Assembly (NCBI GenBank): GCA_937146645.1 | Contig: CAKZRQ010000051.1 | Coordinates: 101,687 to 165,686, forward strand | From: an uncultured Cyclobacteriaceae bacterium | GTDB lineage: Bacteria; Bacteroidota; Bacteroidia; Cytophagales; Cyclobacteriaceae | DNA length: 64,000 bases | Direction: 5' to 3' | In this document: one piece after another, positions 27,932 to 35,684 of the stretch | Layout: each line of letters begins with the position of its first letter | How positions within the stretch are numbered: position 1 is the stretch's first letter | The notes under the pieces: generated by a model | Told to the model about the DNA's origin: nothing | Database searches by the model: none | What the model saw: the letters and a program-made list of their open reading frames with translations, nothing else | Program-made: the position numbers and the translations under genes

Positions 27932-30367
27932 TCACCTCTCCAAAGTCCCATTGCCTCCTTCTTTCAGCGCAATGATCGGATTGGCCTTGTAGCTTCGAAT
28001 AGCCTGAATAAGGATTAAACTAAAGGCAAGAACGCCGAAGGCAATCAAAGGAATAGCGAGAATCCACCAGCCTATGGAGATTCGGAAAGCATAGTTTTCG
28101 AGCCAGGTTTGGCCGAGGAAATAAATGGCTGGAAGACTGAAAATCCCAGCGATAATCAAAGAGCTCAAGGTACCCTTGCCAAGAATCCGAACCACATCCG
28201 AAAAGTCAGCTCCCAGAGTTTTTCTGATTCCAATCTCCTTAACCTTTGAGGCAGCGAGGAAATAGGTAAGCCCAAAGAAACCTAGTGAGGCAACCAGAAT
28301 ACCTAAAGCTGAGAATACCTGGAAGACGGAGTAGAAATTTTGATCCTGCTGATACTGTCGATTATAAAACTCATCCAGATAAAAGAAATCAAATGGGTTT
28401 CCAGGGAAAGTCTCTAACCAAGATGCCTGAAGCTGATCCAAAAGCTCTGCCTCATTCTTTGTATTGTACTTGATATAGACAAAGCCATCTGGAAGTCTTC
28501 CTTTTTCGAAAATGATTGGCTTATAGGCTTCCTGAAGAGAATACTGATGGAAATTGGAGATTACTCCAACGATCTCAGGTTGCGTTTGACGTCTGTAATA
28601 AATTCTTTCACCGATAGCATCTTCAGGTGTTTCAAAGCCGAGAAACTTTGCTGCTTCCCAGTTGACTATAATGGCATCATTTTCTTCTTTTCCAGGAGAA
28701 AAGCCTCTGCCTGCCAATACCTCAATATCAAACTCATCCAAAAAGCTGCCATCTACCTGGGTGAAGTAATAGCTCAAAGCGGATTCTTCAGGTTCTGAAA
28801 TTCTGCGAATGTATCCTTCTGCTTCACCGCGAATACCTCTACCAGGAATAAAATTCGCACTGCTTACACTATTGATTTGAGAATTTTTGGCTAGCTCATT
28901 TTTAAAAGAAACTAGTCTCGCGCCGAGTTGATAATCATCACTTTCCACACTGGGCCCAACTAGCACCATGGTCTTTTCTAAATCCAATCCTGGGTCGGAC
29001 TTCTTCATAAACTGTAATTGTGAAGAAATAAGGAGGGTAAAGCCAATTACAAATACAGAAACCGCAAATTGGAAGATCACGATAGGACGCTGAATCTTCA
29101 TTTGCCCTTGTGCCTTGGCACTTAGACTTTTTAGGGTACTCTTGGATACAAACCATGCAGGATAAAGACCTGATATAAGAATAGCTCCAGCCACAATGGT
29201 TATCAAAATAGATAAGTTCAAACCGCCCAGCATCTCCCCGAGTAAGTCTATTCCGGTTAGATTAATCAGAGAAGGGTTGATCAAAACAATGATGATCAAA
29301 GCCAGTCCCAATGCAATCAAATTGATAAAAATGGCTTCGACAAATAGCTGAGCAAAAAGCTGTGACTTCCCTGCCCAAAAGATCTTTCGAAGATTAACTT
29401 CCTTATCTCGCTGAAGTAATCTTGCAGTAGCAAAATTGATATAATTACAGCCCGCTACTATGAGTACCAAACTTGCCAAAGCAGCCAATAGAATAAGCAA
29501 TTGCTCGCTTCCATTTGGCTTGATTTCATTTAGAAAATCTGACTTCAAATGGATATCCCTTAAAGGCATAGGGTATAGAGTGAAACCCGTATCAGCAAAG
29601 GTTGTCTCTCCCAAATTTTCAAGATTGGCAGCCAGATTTTCCGATTGGCTTGGATCTGTAAGCTTCACATAGGTGTAGAAGGATTCTCCCCAGTTTGGGA
29701 ATTCTCTTTCAGGATTCGTATAAACACCAAGGGAAATAAGAACACTGAAATCCAAATGGCTATTACCTGGGACGTTTTCAATTACTCCTGCAACCGTATA
29801 GTTTCTGAACTCCTCATATCCATTTTGTCCGTAGGCACCATAAACTCCATTGATGATAATGGCTTTGCCCAATGGGTCCTCATCACCAAAAAGCTTTTGA
29901 GCTACTTCTTCCGTGAGCACTACCGCTTGAGGAGTTTGTAGCCAAGTTTCTTCTGACCCAGAAATAAAATCCATGTTGAAGAACTCAAAGAAGTTATTTT
30001 CCACACCCATCATTCCATCCTGTGAGAGGATAGTCTCTCCGTATAGTAGACTGGTGTTTTGGCCATTTAGGTGCATTCGCAAAACCGATTCCGCTCCGGA
30101 AAACTCACTGCTCAGGCTTTGCCCCACTCGGGAAAAGGTACTTGCCGAGCTGCTTATTTCTCCATTTGGAAGCGCAAACTCCTGATAGACCCGATGGATG
30201 CGATCGGCGTCTTCATAAAAAGTATCATAGCTTTTTTCATAGGACCAGTAGCTGAAGATCAAAAGGCAGGATGCTAAACCAATGCTTAATCCCAGTATAC
30301 TAACGATAGAATAAAAGGGATGAAATTTGATTCCCCGAAGAGTGGTTTTGATGTAGTGGAAGAGCAT
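27932..30367 (-). CDS. ABC transporter permease, MacB/FtsX type
   Basis: An 811-residue inner-membrane protein. The ATG at 30367 (MLFHYIKTTLRGIKF) fits the family start, while the upstream extension does not. It has the doubled FtsX layout: TM1 with FYSIVSILGLSIGLASCLL at about residues 16-40, a periplasmic MacB_PCD domain (about 45-230), three TMs near 270-400, a second TM start near 415-440 (FQFAVSVFVIGFTLL), a second periplasmic domain (to about 650), and three C-terminal TMs with GIRKTLGA. Such permeases pair with a MacB/LolD-like ATPase for lipoprotein or small-molecule export, but no ATPase gene is nearby. It is isolated between two repeat-bearing gaps. Confidence 0.92.
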   Translation of the reverse strand: MLFHYIKTTLRGIKFHPFYSIVSILGLSIGLASCLLIFSYWSYEKSYDTFYEDADRIHRVYQEFALPNGEISSSASTFSRVGQSLSSEFSGAESVLRMHLNGQNTSLLYGETILSQDGMMGVENNFFEFFNMDFISGSEETWLQTPQAVVLTEEVAQKLFGDEDPLGKAIIINGVYGAYGQNGYEEFRNYTVAGVIENVPGNSHLDFSVLISLGVYTNPEREFPNWGESFYTYVKLTDPSQSENLAANLENLGETTFADTGFTLYPMPLRDIHLKSDFLNEIKPNGSEQLLILLAALASLVLIVAGCNYINFATARLLQRDKEVNLRKIFWAGKSQLFAQLFVEAIFINLIALGLALIIIVLINPSLINLTGIDLLGEMLGGLNLSILITIVAGAILISGLYPAWFVSKSTLKSLSAKAQGQMKIQRPIVIFQFAVSVFVIGFTLLISSQLQFMKKSDPGLDLEKTMVLVGPSVESDDYQLGARLVSFKNELAKNSQINSVSSANFIPGRGIRGEAEGYIRRISEPEESALSYYFTQVDGSFLDEFDIEVLAGRGFSPGKEENDAIIVNWEAAKFLGFETPEDAIGERIYYRRQTQPEIVGVISNFHQYSLQEAYKPIIFEKGRLPDGFVYIKYNTKNEAELLDQLQASWLETFPGNPFDFFYLDEFYNRQYQQDQNFYSVFQVFSALGILVASLGFFGLTYFLAASKVKEIGIRKTLGADFSDVVRILGKGTLSSLIIAGIFSLPAIYFLGQTWLENYAFRISIGWWILAIPLIAFGVLAFSLILIQAIRSYKANPIIALKEGGNGTLER

Positions 30368-30513
30368 GGTTGGGAATTCGGTGGTGTTTGTGGTACCAAA
30401 AAATACCAAAGTCCTGCCAATTATAAAGGGTGATTTTAGAGCTTATTCGCACTTTCTGCCCTGAGCTTGAGTGTTTTGGCGGTCGAAAACGTCCGGTTTT
30501 GGGACTTTTGAAA

Positions 30514-30887
30514 GTCCTTTTGGCTTGACCCAAAAGAACGAAAAGGTCAAGGCTGTGATCTTTGTTATCTGTCTGGGGACAGATTTTTTGATCAGTCGCT
30601 CAGCCTAAAAATGCACGGATTCCCGAAGCAAGTTCGGGACTAGCACATTTTTTTTACGGCTTCACTCCCTCCCAAAAACCACAAATATCAAGGCCGACTC
30701 TTCCGCATAAATTAGACGAATTGAATTCAGCGGGTGGGTGGTCACGGCAGCGGGCCATGCGATGGTCCCGATAGCTATCGGGAGTGGGAGGAAGCTTTGC
30801 CGGGACTTGATCTTTTGGTGCTTTTGCATCAAGGCAAAAGCACGAAAAAAAAGAAAACTTAAAGTGGTTTGTGGAGACATAAACCAC
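30514..30887. repeat. Long composite repeat, class I, copy A
   Basis: This is a 374-bp element inside the 539-bp gap 30368-30906, which holds no supported gene. It begins CCTTTTGGCTTGACCC and ends with a GTGGTTTGTG hairpin at 30864-30887. It carries the 28-bp motif at 30524-30551 and, in inverted orientation, at 30806-30833. It also carries TCCCGATAGCTATCGGGA at 30766-30783 and the stem TCCCGAA...TTCGGGA near 30621. Copy B at 31649-32005 is highly similar and in the same orientation. The short open frames inside it are by-products of the repeat. Confidence 0.85.
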
Positions 30888-30906
30888 GGCGAAGAATGCG
30901 TGAAAA

Positions 30907-31605
30907 TTAATTCTTAATCAACTTAATAGCCTCTTCTGCTAACCTCTCTCCAAAAACCTTATAACCCTTTTCAGAATAGTGAAGGTCATTTTCAACGGGC
31001 GTTCCTTGAATACCAATTCCATCATTCAGATCATCAGTATCTACCCAGGAGAACTTCTCTTTTGACTCACCTAGCTTTTGGTGAATATCACGAACCATGG
31101 TCCAATGGGGGTATCGCTCGTTGTTCATGTCGAAGTCACTTAGTCGACCGATCACCATATTAATATTCTTTTCCCCCAGGTCTTTCTGCAGCTGCTTATA
31201 AAGTCCCTTCAGACTCTTCTCATAGACCTCACCTAGTTCTTCTCTTGCATCTCTTTCTCCCTGCATCCAAAGAAAAGTGATGCTTTGAATTTCTTCTGTA
31301 GCCATGGCTAGCTCGACCTTTTGCATTAGGCTATCATAAAGATCGGGTTGGGCCGCAATATCTTTTCCTTTCGGCGCCTTCCATTTCTTATACCATCTCC
31401 GAATGGGTTGACCGCCCCAGGCATCTTTCACTATCAGAATATTCTCCGCTCCGAACTCATCTTCCAAAGCAGGCCGAAAGCTCTCATCAGGATCCAGCAA
31501 TTCCATATTGGATTGGCCCGAAAGAATAAAGAGGTGTTTGGCTTCTTTTTCCTTTTCAATTGGATTTATTAGAAGTAGGGTAGTTAGGAGGAGGTTAAAG
31601 AGCAT
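30907..31605 (-). CDS. SGNH-type carbohydrate esterase (SASA/sialate O-acetylesterase-like)
   Basis: A 232-residue exported esterase with a short signal (about 1-14). Block I of the fold is LFILSGQSNM, with nucleophile Ser32 in GQSNM. The tryptophan-rich FLWMQGERDA matches the W-x-Q-G-E-s/R-D block, and DLHYSEKGYKVFGE near 210-222 supplies the C-terminal Asp-x-x-His pair. These are the marks of PF03629 esterases, which remove acetyl groups from sialic acid or plant and algal glycans. The gene sits exactly between two class I repeats in direct orientation, which makes its history unusual. Confidence 0.85.
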   Translation of the reverse strand: MLFNLLLTTLLLINPIEKEKEAKHLFILSGQSNMELLDPDESFRPALEDEFGAENILIVKDAWGGQPIRRWYKKWKAPKGKDIAAQPDLYDSLMQKVELAMATEEIQSITFLWMQGERDAREELGEVYEKSLKGLYKQLQKDLGEKNINMVIGRLSDFDMNNERYPHWTMVRDIHQKLGESKEKFSWVDTDDLNDGIGIQGTPVENDLHYSEKGYKVFGERLAEEAIKLIKN

Positions 31606-31648
31606 TGGGTTTTTCTTTGCAGAAGATAGCGAAGATTAATTTTTTATT

Positions 31649-32005
31649 GTCCTTTTGGCTTGACCCAAAAGAACGAAAAGGTCAAGGCTGTGATCTTTGC
31701 TATCTGTCTGATGACAGATTTTTTGATCAGTCGCTCAGCCTAAAAATGTACGGATTCCCGAAGCAAGTTCGGGACTAGCACATTTTTTAAAGCCTTCACT
31801 CCCTCACAAAAACCACAAATATCAAGGCCAATTATTCCTCATAAATGATACGAATTCAATTCTGCGGGTTGGTGGTCACGGCAGCGGGCCATGCGATGGC
31901 TAGCGGGTGGAAGCTTTGCCGGGACTTGATCTTTTGGTGCTTTTGCATCAAGGCAAAAGCACGTTAAAAAATAAAAGAGAAGTGGTTTGTGGAGACACAA
32001 ACCAC
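31649..32005. repeat. Long composite repeat, class I, copy B
   Basis: A 357-bp element that fills most of the 408-bp gap 31606-32013. It matches copy A at 30514-30887 along its whole length, with small indels and the loss of the TCCCGATAGCTATCGGGA palindrome. The 28-bp motif is at 31659-31686 and, inverted, at 31925-31952. The closing hairpin, GTGGTTTGTG with CACAAACCAC, is at 31982-32005. No coding gene is supported inside it. Confidence 0.85.
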
Positions 32006-32013
32006 AGAGAAGA

Positions 32014-32706
32014 CTACTTTAACTCCCTAACCTTAATATTCCTAAAAGCAACCTGTCCACCATGATCCTGAAGGGCGATGTGGCCTTTTTTGGCCATGCC
32101 GAAATTCGGCCAGTCTTTAAACCCGGAATTGGCGATCATGGATTCCCAATCAGGGCCATTAACAGGGAAACGAAGCGTTTCAACACCATTGAAAATCACA
32201 AAACCTTCATTCAGATTATGATCGATATGAAGCACAAAATGATTCCATTCCCCTGCTGGCTTACTCACCACCTCGGATGGTGCCATCAGGTTAAATATGG
32301 AACCGGCTCGCTGAATATCTCCTCGCTCATCTACATACTCTGACCAGTTATCGTCCAACACCTGTATCTCAGGACCGGTAGAGTAAGTGTTTGAATACTG
32401 CTCATCCTCAATCACTCCCCAGAAAACACCGGAATTACCTTTTTCGGAAATCATCCATTCCAGTTCCAACTCAAAATTCTCAAACTGCTGATCAGTCACC
32501 AGGTCGGCATTCGTGGCATCCGTTCTTTTGCTTGGGTCGAAAACCAGAACTCCCTCCGATACATACCAGCCATTGAAGTTTTCTTTACCTTTAAGGTAAA
32601 TGTGCCAGCCCTCCAGATCTTCCCCATTAAAGAGGTAGGTCCAGTCTTTATCTGAGCTGCAGCTGCATAGAACAATGACAAGTAAAATCGATAGGTAATT
32701 TTTCAT
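32014..32706 (-). CDS. 3-keto-disaccharide hydrolase (DUF1080) lipoprotein
   Basis: A 230-residue jelly-roll protein of PF06439. The ATG at 32706 (MKNYLSIL) gives a proper lipobox with Cys16 (VLCSC), whereas the 94 residues upstream read across the divergent cytochrome gene. Typical segments are WTYLFNGEDLEGWHIYLKG, FENFELELEWMISEKGNSGVFWG, GPEIQVLDD and GQVAFRNIKVREL. Characterised members hydrolyse 3-keto-glycosides made by Gfo/Idh/MocA dehydrogenases. The Tat-exported oxidoreductase at 35.7-37.2 kb could supply such substrates. It is divergent from a cytochrome c lipoprotein with only 20 bases between start codons. Confidence 0.9.
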   Translation of the reverse strand: MKNYLSILLVIVLCSCSSDKDWTYLFNGEDLEGWHIYLKGKENFNGWYVSEGVLVFDPSKRTDATNADLVTDQQFENFELELEWMISEKGNSGVFWGVIEDEQYSNTYSTGPEIQVLDDNWSEYVDERGDIQRAGSIFNLMAPSEVVSKPAGEWNHFVLHIDHNLNEGFVIFNGVETLRFPVNGPDWESMIANSGFKDWPNFGMAKKGHIALQDHGGQVAFRNIKVRELK

Positions 32707-32726
32707 GGTATAATCTGGTTCTTTGG

Positions 32727-33194
32727 ATGAAGTGTAATGTATTAAGCCTTTTTCTGATCTCAATTCTCGCCTTTCAGTGCCAACAGAAGGAGGTAAAAGG
32801 TGATTTCTCTTTCGCGAAAAAAGAAAGCACAGAAGCAGTACAGGCATCAAAAATAATAGATTTAGAAAACAAGGGGATAGGTCCGATCCAATCTGTTCCG
32901 CTCGGAGAAGAAATCGATGAAGAACTGGCAGGCCAGGGCAAAACCATTTACGAAACCAAATGCAATGCCTGCCACAAGATAGGTTCAACTTTTATAGGTC
33001 CACCACCAAATGGTATTCTGGAAAGAAGAACACCTGAATGGATTATGAATATGATTCTAAATCCTGAAGAAATGCTTCAAAATGATCCATTAGCTAAAAA
33101 GCTATTTATGGAATTTAATGGTCAGCTAATGACCAATCAGGGATTAACGGAAGAAGAAGCCAGGGCGGTGGTGGAGTATTTTAGGCTGCTTTAA
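32727..33194 (+). CDS. Cytochrome c lipoprotein, one heme
   Basis: A 155-residue exported protein with a lipobox at Cys18 (LAFQC). The heme c site is CNACH at 79-83 (KCNACHKIG), with a Met in the C-terminal helix region (QLMTNQG) as probable sixth ligand and a Y/F-rich helix at the end (ARAVVEYFRLL), as in class I cytochromes c. It should carry electrons in the periplasm. The intergenic space with the divergent DUF1080 gene is only 20 bases, so their expression may be linked, perhaps as electron acceptor for sugar oxidation. That link is inference. Confidence 0.88.
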   Translation: MKCNVLSLFLISILAFQCQQKEVKGDFSFAKKESTEAVQASKIIDLENKGIGPIQSVPLGEEIDEELAGQGKTIYETKCNACHKIGSTFIGPPPNGILERRTPEWIMNMILNPEEMLQNDPLAKKLFMEFNGQLMTNQGLTEEEARAVVEYFRLL

Positions 33195-33261
33195 GGCGGA
33201 TTCTTGAACTCTTCAAAAAGAGAGGGAATAGCCTGTGATTACGGAATTACAAATTCCAATT

Positions 33262-33291
33262 AATAAAAAAGCGTAGTTAGAAACTACGCTT
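33262..33291 (-). terminator. Intrinsic terminator of the 278-residue membrane protein gene
   Basis: A perfect 10-bp stem, AAGCGTAGTT with AACTACGCTT, with a 3-base loop is followed on the minus strand by a run of T (bases 33265-33270). It is about 90 bases after the stop at 33383. Confidence 0.75.
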
Positions 33292-33382
33292 AGAGGGGTG
33301 ATGTGTTAGAGGAGTTTGTTAAGCTAGATTTAATCCGATTTTCAAGATTTGTAATTGATTTAGTTTTGAAGAAACTTTAAAT

Positions 33383-34219
33383 TCAAGAAATAAAATGTCT
33401 CCTGATACTATTTCCAAGGGGTGTCAAATTAAAGTGAGAAAACCCATTTATGGAATCACCCTCTTGTTCAATGATTGACTTGGTCACTAATAATTGTACC
33501 AGAGCATTTTTGGAGTCAATCACATCGTTATTATTAATTTTCTCAACTACCTCTTTGAGAAGTTCTTTTTCGGCATTGCTTAGTTGTCTATATATCGCTC
33601 TGCTGAAGGGACTTAGATCCTTGGGTGGTTTAAAACTTTCAGAATTGGATGAAGAAATTTCATCTGGATTGTTATCCACTTGAATATTTTCAATCTCACT
33701 TTCGGCTTCAATTCTATTTCTCTCATCCAATTGTTGATTGAGTTTTTCAAACTTCTGTTCCCATTCTTCTATTTTTGATTCAAGTACAGTATTCTCTTTT
33801 AATTGTTGTTCCAATTTTTCCTTCGTGCTTTTACCCCAAAGAAGTGTTTTATCATAAGTCTCTCTGGTTACAATTGAAGCCTTTCCCGCTGTCCATCTAT
33901 ACACCCAAGGCGAAACAATTTTTTCCCAAAAATTTGAAATAATCCTGGCTAAATTTAAAAATAGGTAGCTTGCAAAGATTACAAGGAATGTAAAACCAAT
34001 GGTAATTAAAAAATCATAATCAGGTCTACTGGTAAAATAACATTGCACCCGATATAATTTTGCGTCAAGATGAAAGTTATCGTCAAAATTTAAAATAATG
34101 AATACTACTTCCCAATGCCTAATCAACCATGTGGCAATGAATGCACCAAAAAAAGGGTTCTTTGATTTGTCTTGTACCTCACCTTTTAGGCCATCAATTA
34201 ATTCATTCCAACTTATCAT
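33383..34219 (-). CDS. Two-TM coiled-coil membrane protein of unknown function
   Basis: A 278-residue protein I do not recognise with certainty. The N-terminus has KNPFFGAFIATWLIRHW, which begins a first TM (about 25-45). A second TM, TIGFTFLVIFASYLFLNL, is near 92-110. A Glu/Lys/Gln-rich coiled coil covers about 140-180. The C-terminal 75 residues (LSPFSRAIYRQLSNAEKELL to SHFNLTPLGNSIRRHF) look like a small helical, winged-helix-like domain. The layout resembles SieB-type superinfection-exclusion proteins, but I cannot show homology. Base composition is AT-richer than the flanks. Confidence 0.7.
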   Translation of the reverse strand: MISWNELIDGLKGEVQDKSKNPFFGAFIATWLIRHWEVVFIILNFDDNFHLDAKLYRVQCYFTSRPDYDFLITIGFTFLVIFASYLFLNLARIISNFWEKIVSPWVYRWTAGKASIVTRETYDKTLLWGKSTKEKLEQQLKENTVLESKIEEWEQKFEKLNQQLDERNRIEAESEIENIQVDNNPDEISSSNSESFKPPKDLSPFSRAIYRQLSNAEKELLKEVVEKINNNDVIDSKNALVQLLVTKSIIEQEGDSINGFSHFNLTPLGNSIRRHFIS

Positions 34220-34301
34220 TTATTGAAAGAGCTTGTTTTCACTAAAGTTAACTTAATTTTAAGTTCTGAAGAAATTGATCTTTAAAGATCGCTATTTCTA
34301 T

Positions 34302-34326
34302 AAAAAAAGCCACTCATTTTGAGTGG
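34302..34326 (-). terminator. Intrinsic terminator downstream of the 154-residue gene
   Basis: On the minus strand a 7-bp stem, CCACTCA with TGAGTGG, closes on a 3-base loop and runs into seven T. It lies between the stop at 34416 and the start of the next minus-strand gene at 34219, which separates the two transcripts. Confidence 0.8.
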
Positions 34327-34415
34327 GATAGTATAGCTTGTTAAAAGGGGATAAAGATTCCCGATTTTATAAAAAAGTACTTAGTTAGGACTAGAAAAAT
34401 ATTTCAGGATATTGC

Positions 34416-34880
34416 TCAATTAGAATTTTCGTCTTCGGTATGTAGAATTCCAATATCCTTTCTGAGTCCACGCCTGAATTCATTTCTCAAATTCCAAATT
34501 TTGTTTACTTGTTCTTGGGAATACTTTTCTCCATGGGCTGTATTTTTCGCCAAAGAATCAAGAAGTTCTAACAAGGTCCCATATGCCTTGTTAGAAATAA
34601 TTAATCTAGTAATCCCAGTTTTCCATAGATATAATTCATTCTTGACTAATTCAATTTCTGATTTATTAAACTGATTCCCAGTACGCTTTTGAATTTTATC
34701 GGTTATTTCAAAAGCATCAGGATACTTTTCCAATCTCAAGGCAATAAGCTTATCTGTGGATCCCCTCGATCTTGTTTTTTCAAATTCTGATTTCAATCTA
34801 TTTTCAGTTCTGTACAAGTTAATAAGCGTAAAAACAGATATAACTATAGATGAAATTGCGGTGATATTAGCGAAATCCAT
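34416..34880 (-). CDS. Single-TM protein of unknown function
   Basis: A 154-residue protein with an N-terminal membrane helix (ITAISSIVISVFTLINLY, about 6-23) and a charged helical domain behind it. Recognisable stretches are LRLEKYPDAFEITDKIQKRTG and LYLWKTGITRLIISNKAYGTLLELL, ending KIWNLRNEFRRGLRKDIGIL. I have no named domain for it. The similar pattern in many scattered bacterial hypothetical proteins suggests a mobile accessory gene. It follows the 205-residue gene with 25 bases between and could be co-transcribed with it. Confidence 0.65.
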   Translation of the reverse strand: MDFANITAISSIVISVFTLINLYRTENRLKSEFEKTRSRGSTDKLIALRLEKYPDAFEITDKIQKRTGNQFNKSEIELVKNELYLWKTGITRLIISNKAYGTLLELLDSLAKNTAHGEKYSQEQVNKIWNLRNEFRRGLRKDIGILHTEDENSN

Positions 34881-34905
34881 AAAACCTTTTTTTATTCAGT
34901 TCATT

Positions 34906-35523
34906 TTACCATTCTCCTTTAAGTTCTTGGTAGTAAAGATGAGATAATCTTTCATCTAAAGAATCTTTAATTTTTTCTATACTTGATTTAAGATATTCAA
35001 GATTCACTTCAACATTATCAGATGTATTAAGGTAAAAGTGATTATCCCCTGCCGTAGTCAATGGATAACGAGAAAAATCCATTTTTGATCTACCTCCCAC
35101 GGTCGAAATTTTAGCATATAATTCATCTAAATATTCAGCCAAATTTGCATTTGAGGCATCGAACGTTTTTAGGTATTCTTTACCCTTTAATTTCTTTATT
35201 TTCGCTTTCACCATCGAATAAAGCTGCATTATATCATGAGTTTCCTCGAATTTAATATTGTTTCCATTTAACAAATTTAATGTCCATGACATGGCCTTGA
35301 GGTATAATTCGATGCCATGGTTAAGGTTGTGTAAAATTGGAAAAATAAGGATGTCAGCCTTTTTATCATCATTATTGGCTAAGCATAAATCAGCTAAACT
35401 CAACGCAGATCCTAAAAAGCCCTCCCCGATATTCATGAGATTAACTATTGCTTCTTCTTTTCCCAACCTCCAATTCAAAAAGGCTGATTTATTGTAATCC
35501 TTATTTCCTTCAAATATTTTCAT
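34906..35523 (-). CDS. HEPN-like helical protein of unknown function
   Basis: A 205-residue, mostly helical soluble protein. The stretch FPILHNLNHGIELYLKAM followed by FEETHDIMQLYSMVKAKI has the look of HEPN-type domains (a His-x-x-E-L-x-L-K-A helix and a downstream H-D-I/L turn). The R-x4-6-H ribonuclease motif that marks active HEPN toxins is not evident, so if it is HEPN-like it may be inactive or regulatory. It is the first gene of the AT-rich three-gene island. No nucleotidyltransferase (MNT) partner is next to it. Assignment is tentative. Confidence 0.6.
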   Translation of the reverse strand: MKIFEGNKDYNKSAFLNWRLGKEEAIVNLMNIGEGFLGSALSLADLCLANNDDKKADILIFPILHNLNHGIELYLKAMSWTLNLLNGNNIKFEETHDIMQLYSMVKAKIKKLKGKEYLKTFDASNANLAEYLDELYAKISTVGGRSKMDFSRYPLTTAGDNHFYLNTSDNVEVNLEYLKSSIEKIKDSLDERLSHLYYQELKGEW

Positions 35524-35684
35524 TAAATCGTTGTCCGGTGATCAGAATACTGGGTTTCTTTTGGTTGGGGTAGATGTTGTTTTTGTAAGCGACTTAGAGG
35601 ACCCAATAGGACTTGAAGAAGATCACCTCTATTTTATACTATCTCAAAAAAAAATAAAATGGTGTTTTTGGGAATATTTGTAAT

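Noticed and set aside
30654..30887. Short open frames inside the class I repeats with similar protein sequence (for example segments like LDAKAPKDQVPAKL)
   Set aside because: They recur only because the underlying repeats are similar. They lack plausible starts and conserved ends.
32707..32988. N-terminal extension of the DUF1080 protein
   Set aside because: It would run through the divergent cytochrome c gene and would move the lipoprotein signal to the middle of the protein.
35524..35684. A plus-strand open stretch of about 50 codons with VDVVFVSDLEDPIGLEED
   Set aside because: No start codon or upstream signal and no recognisable domain. It is likely chance in a non-coding gap.
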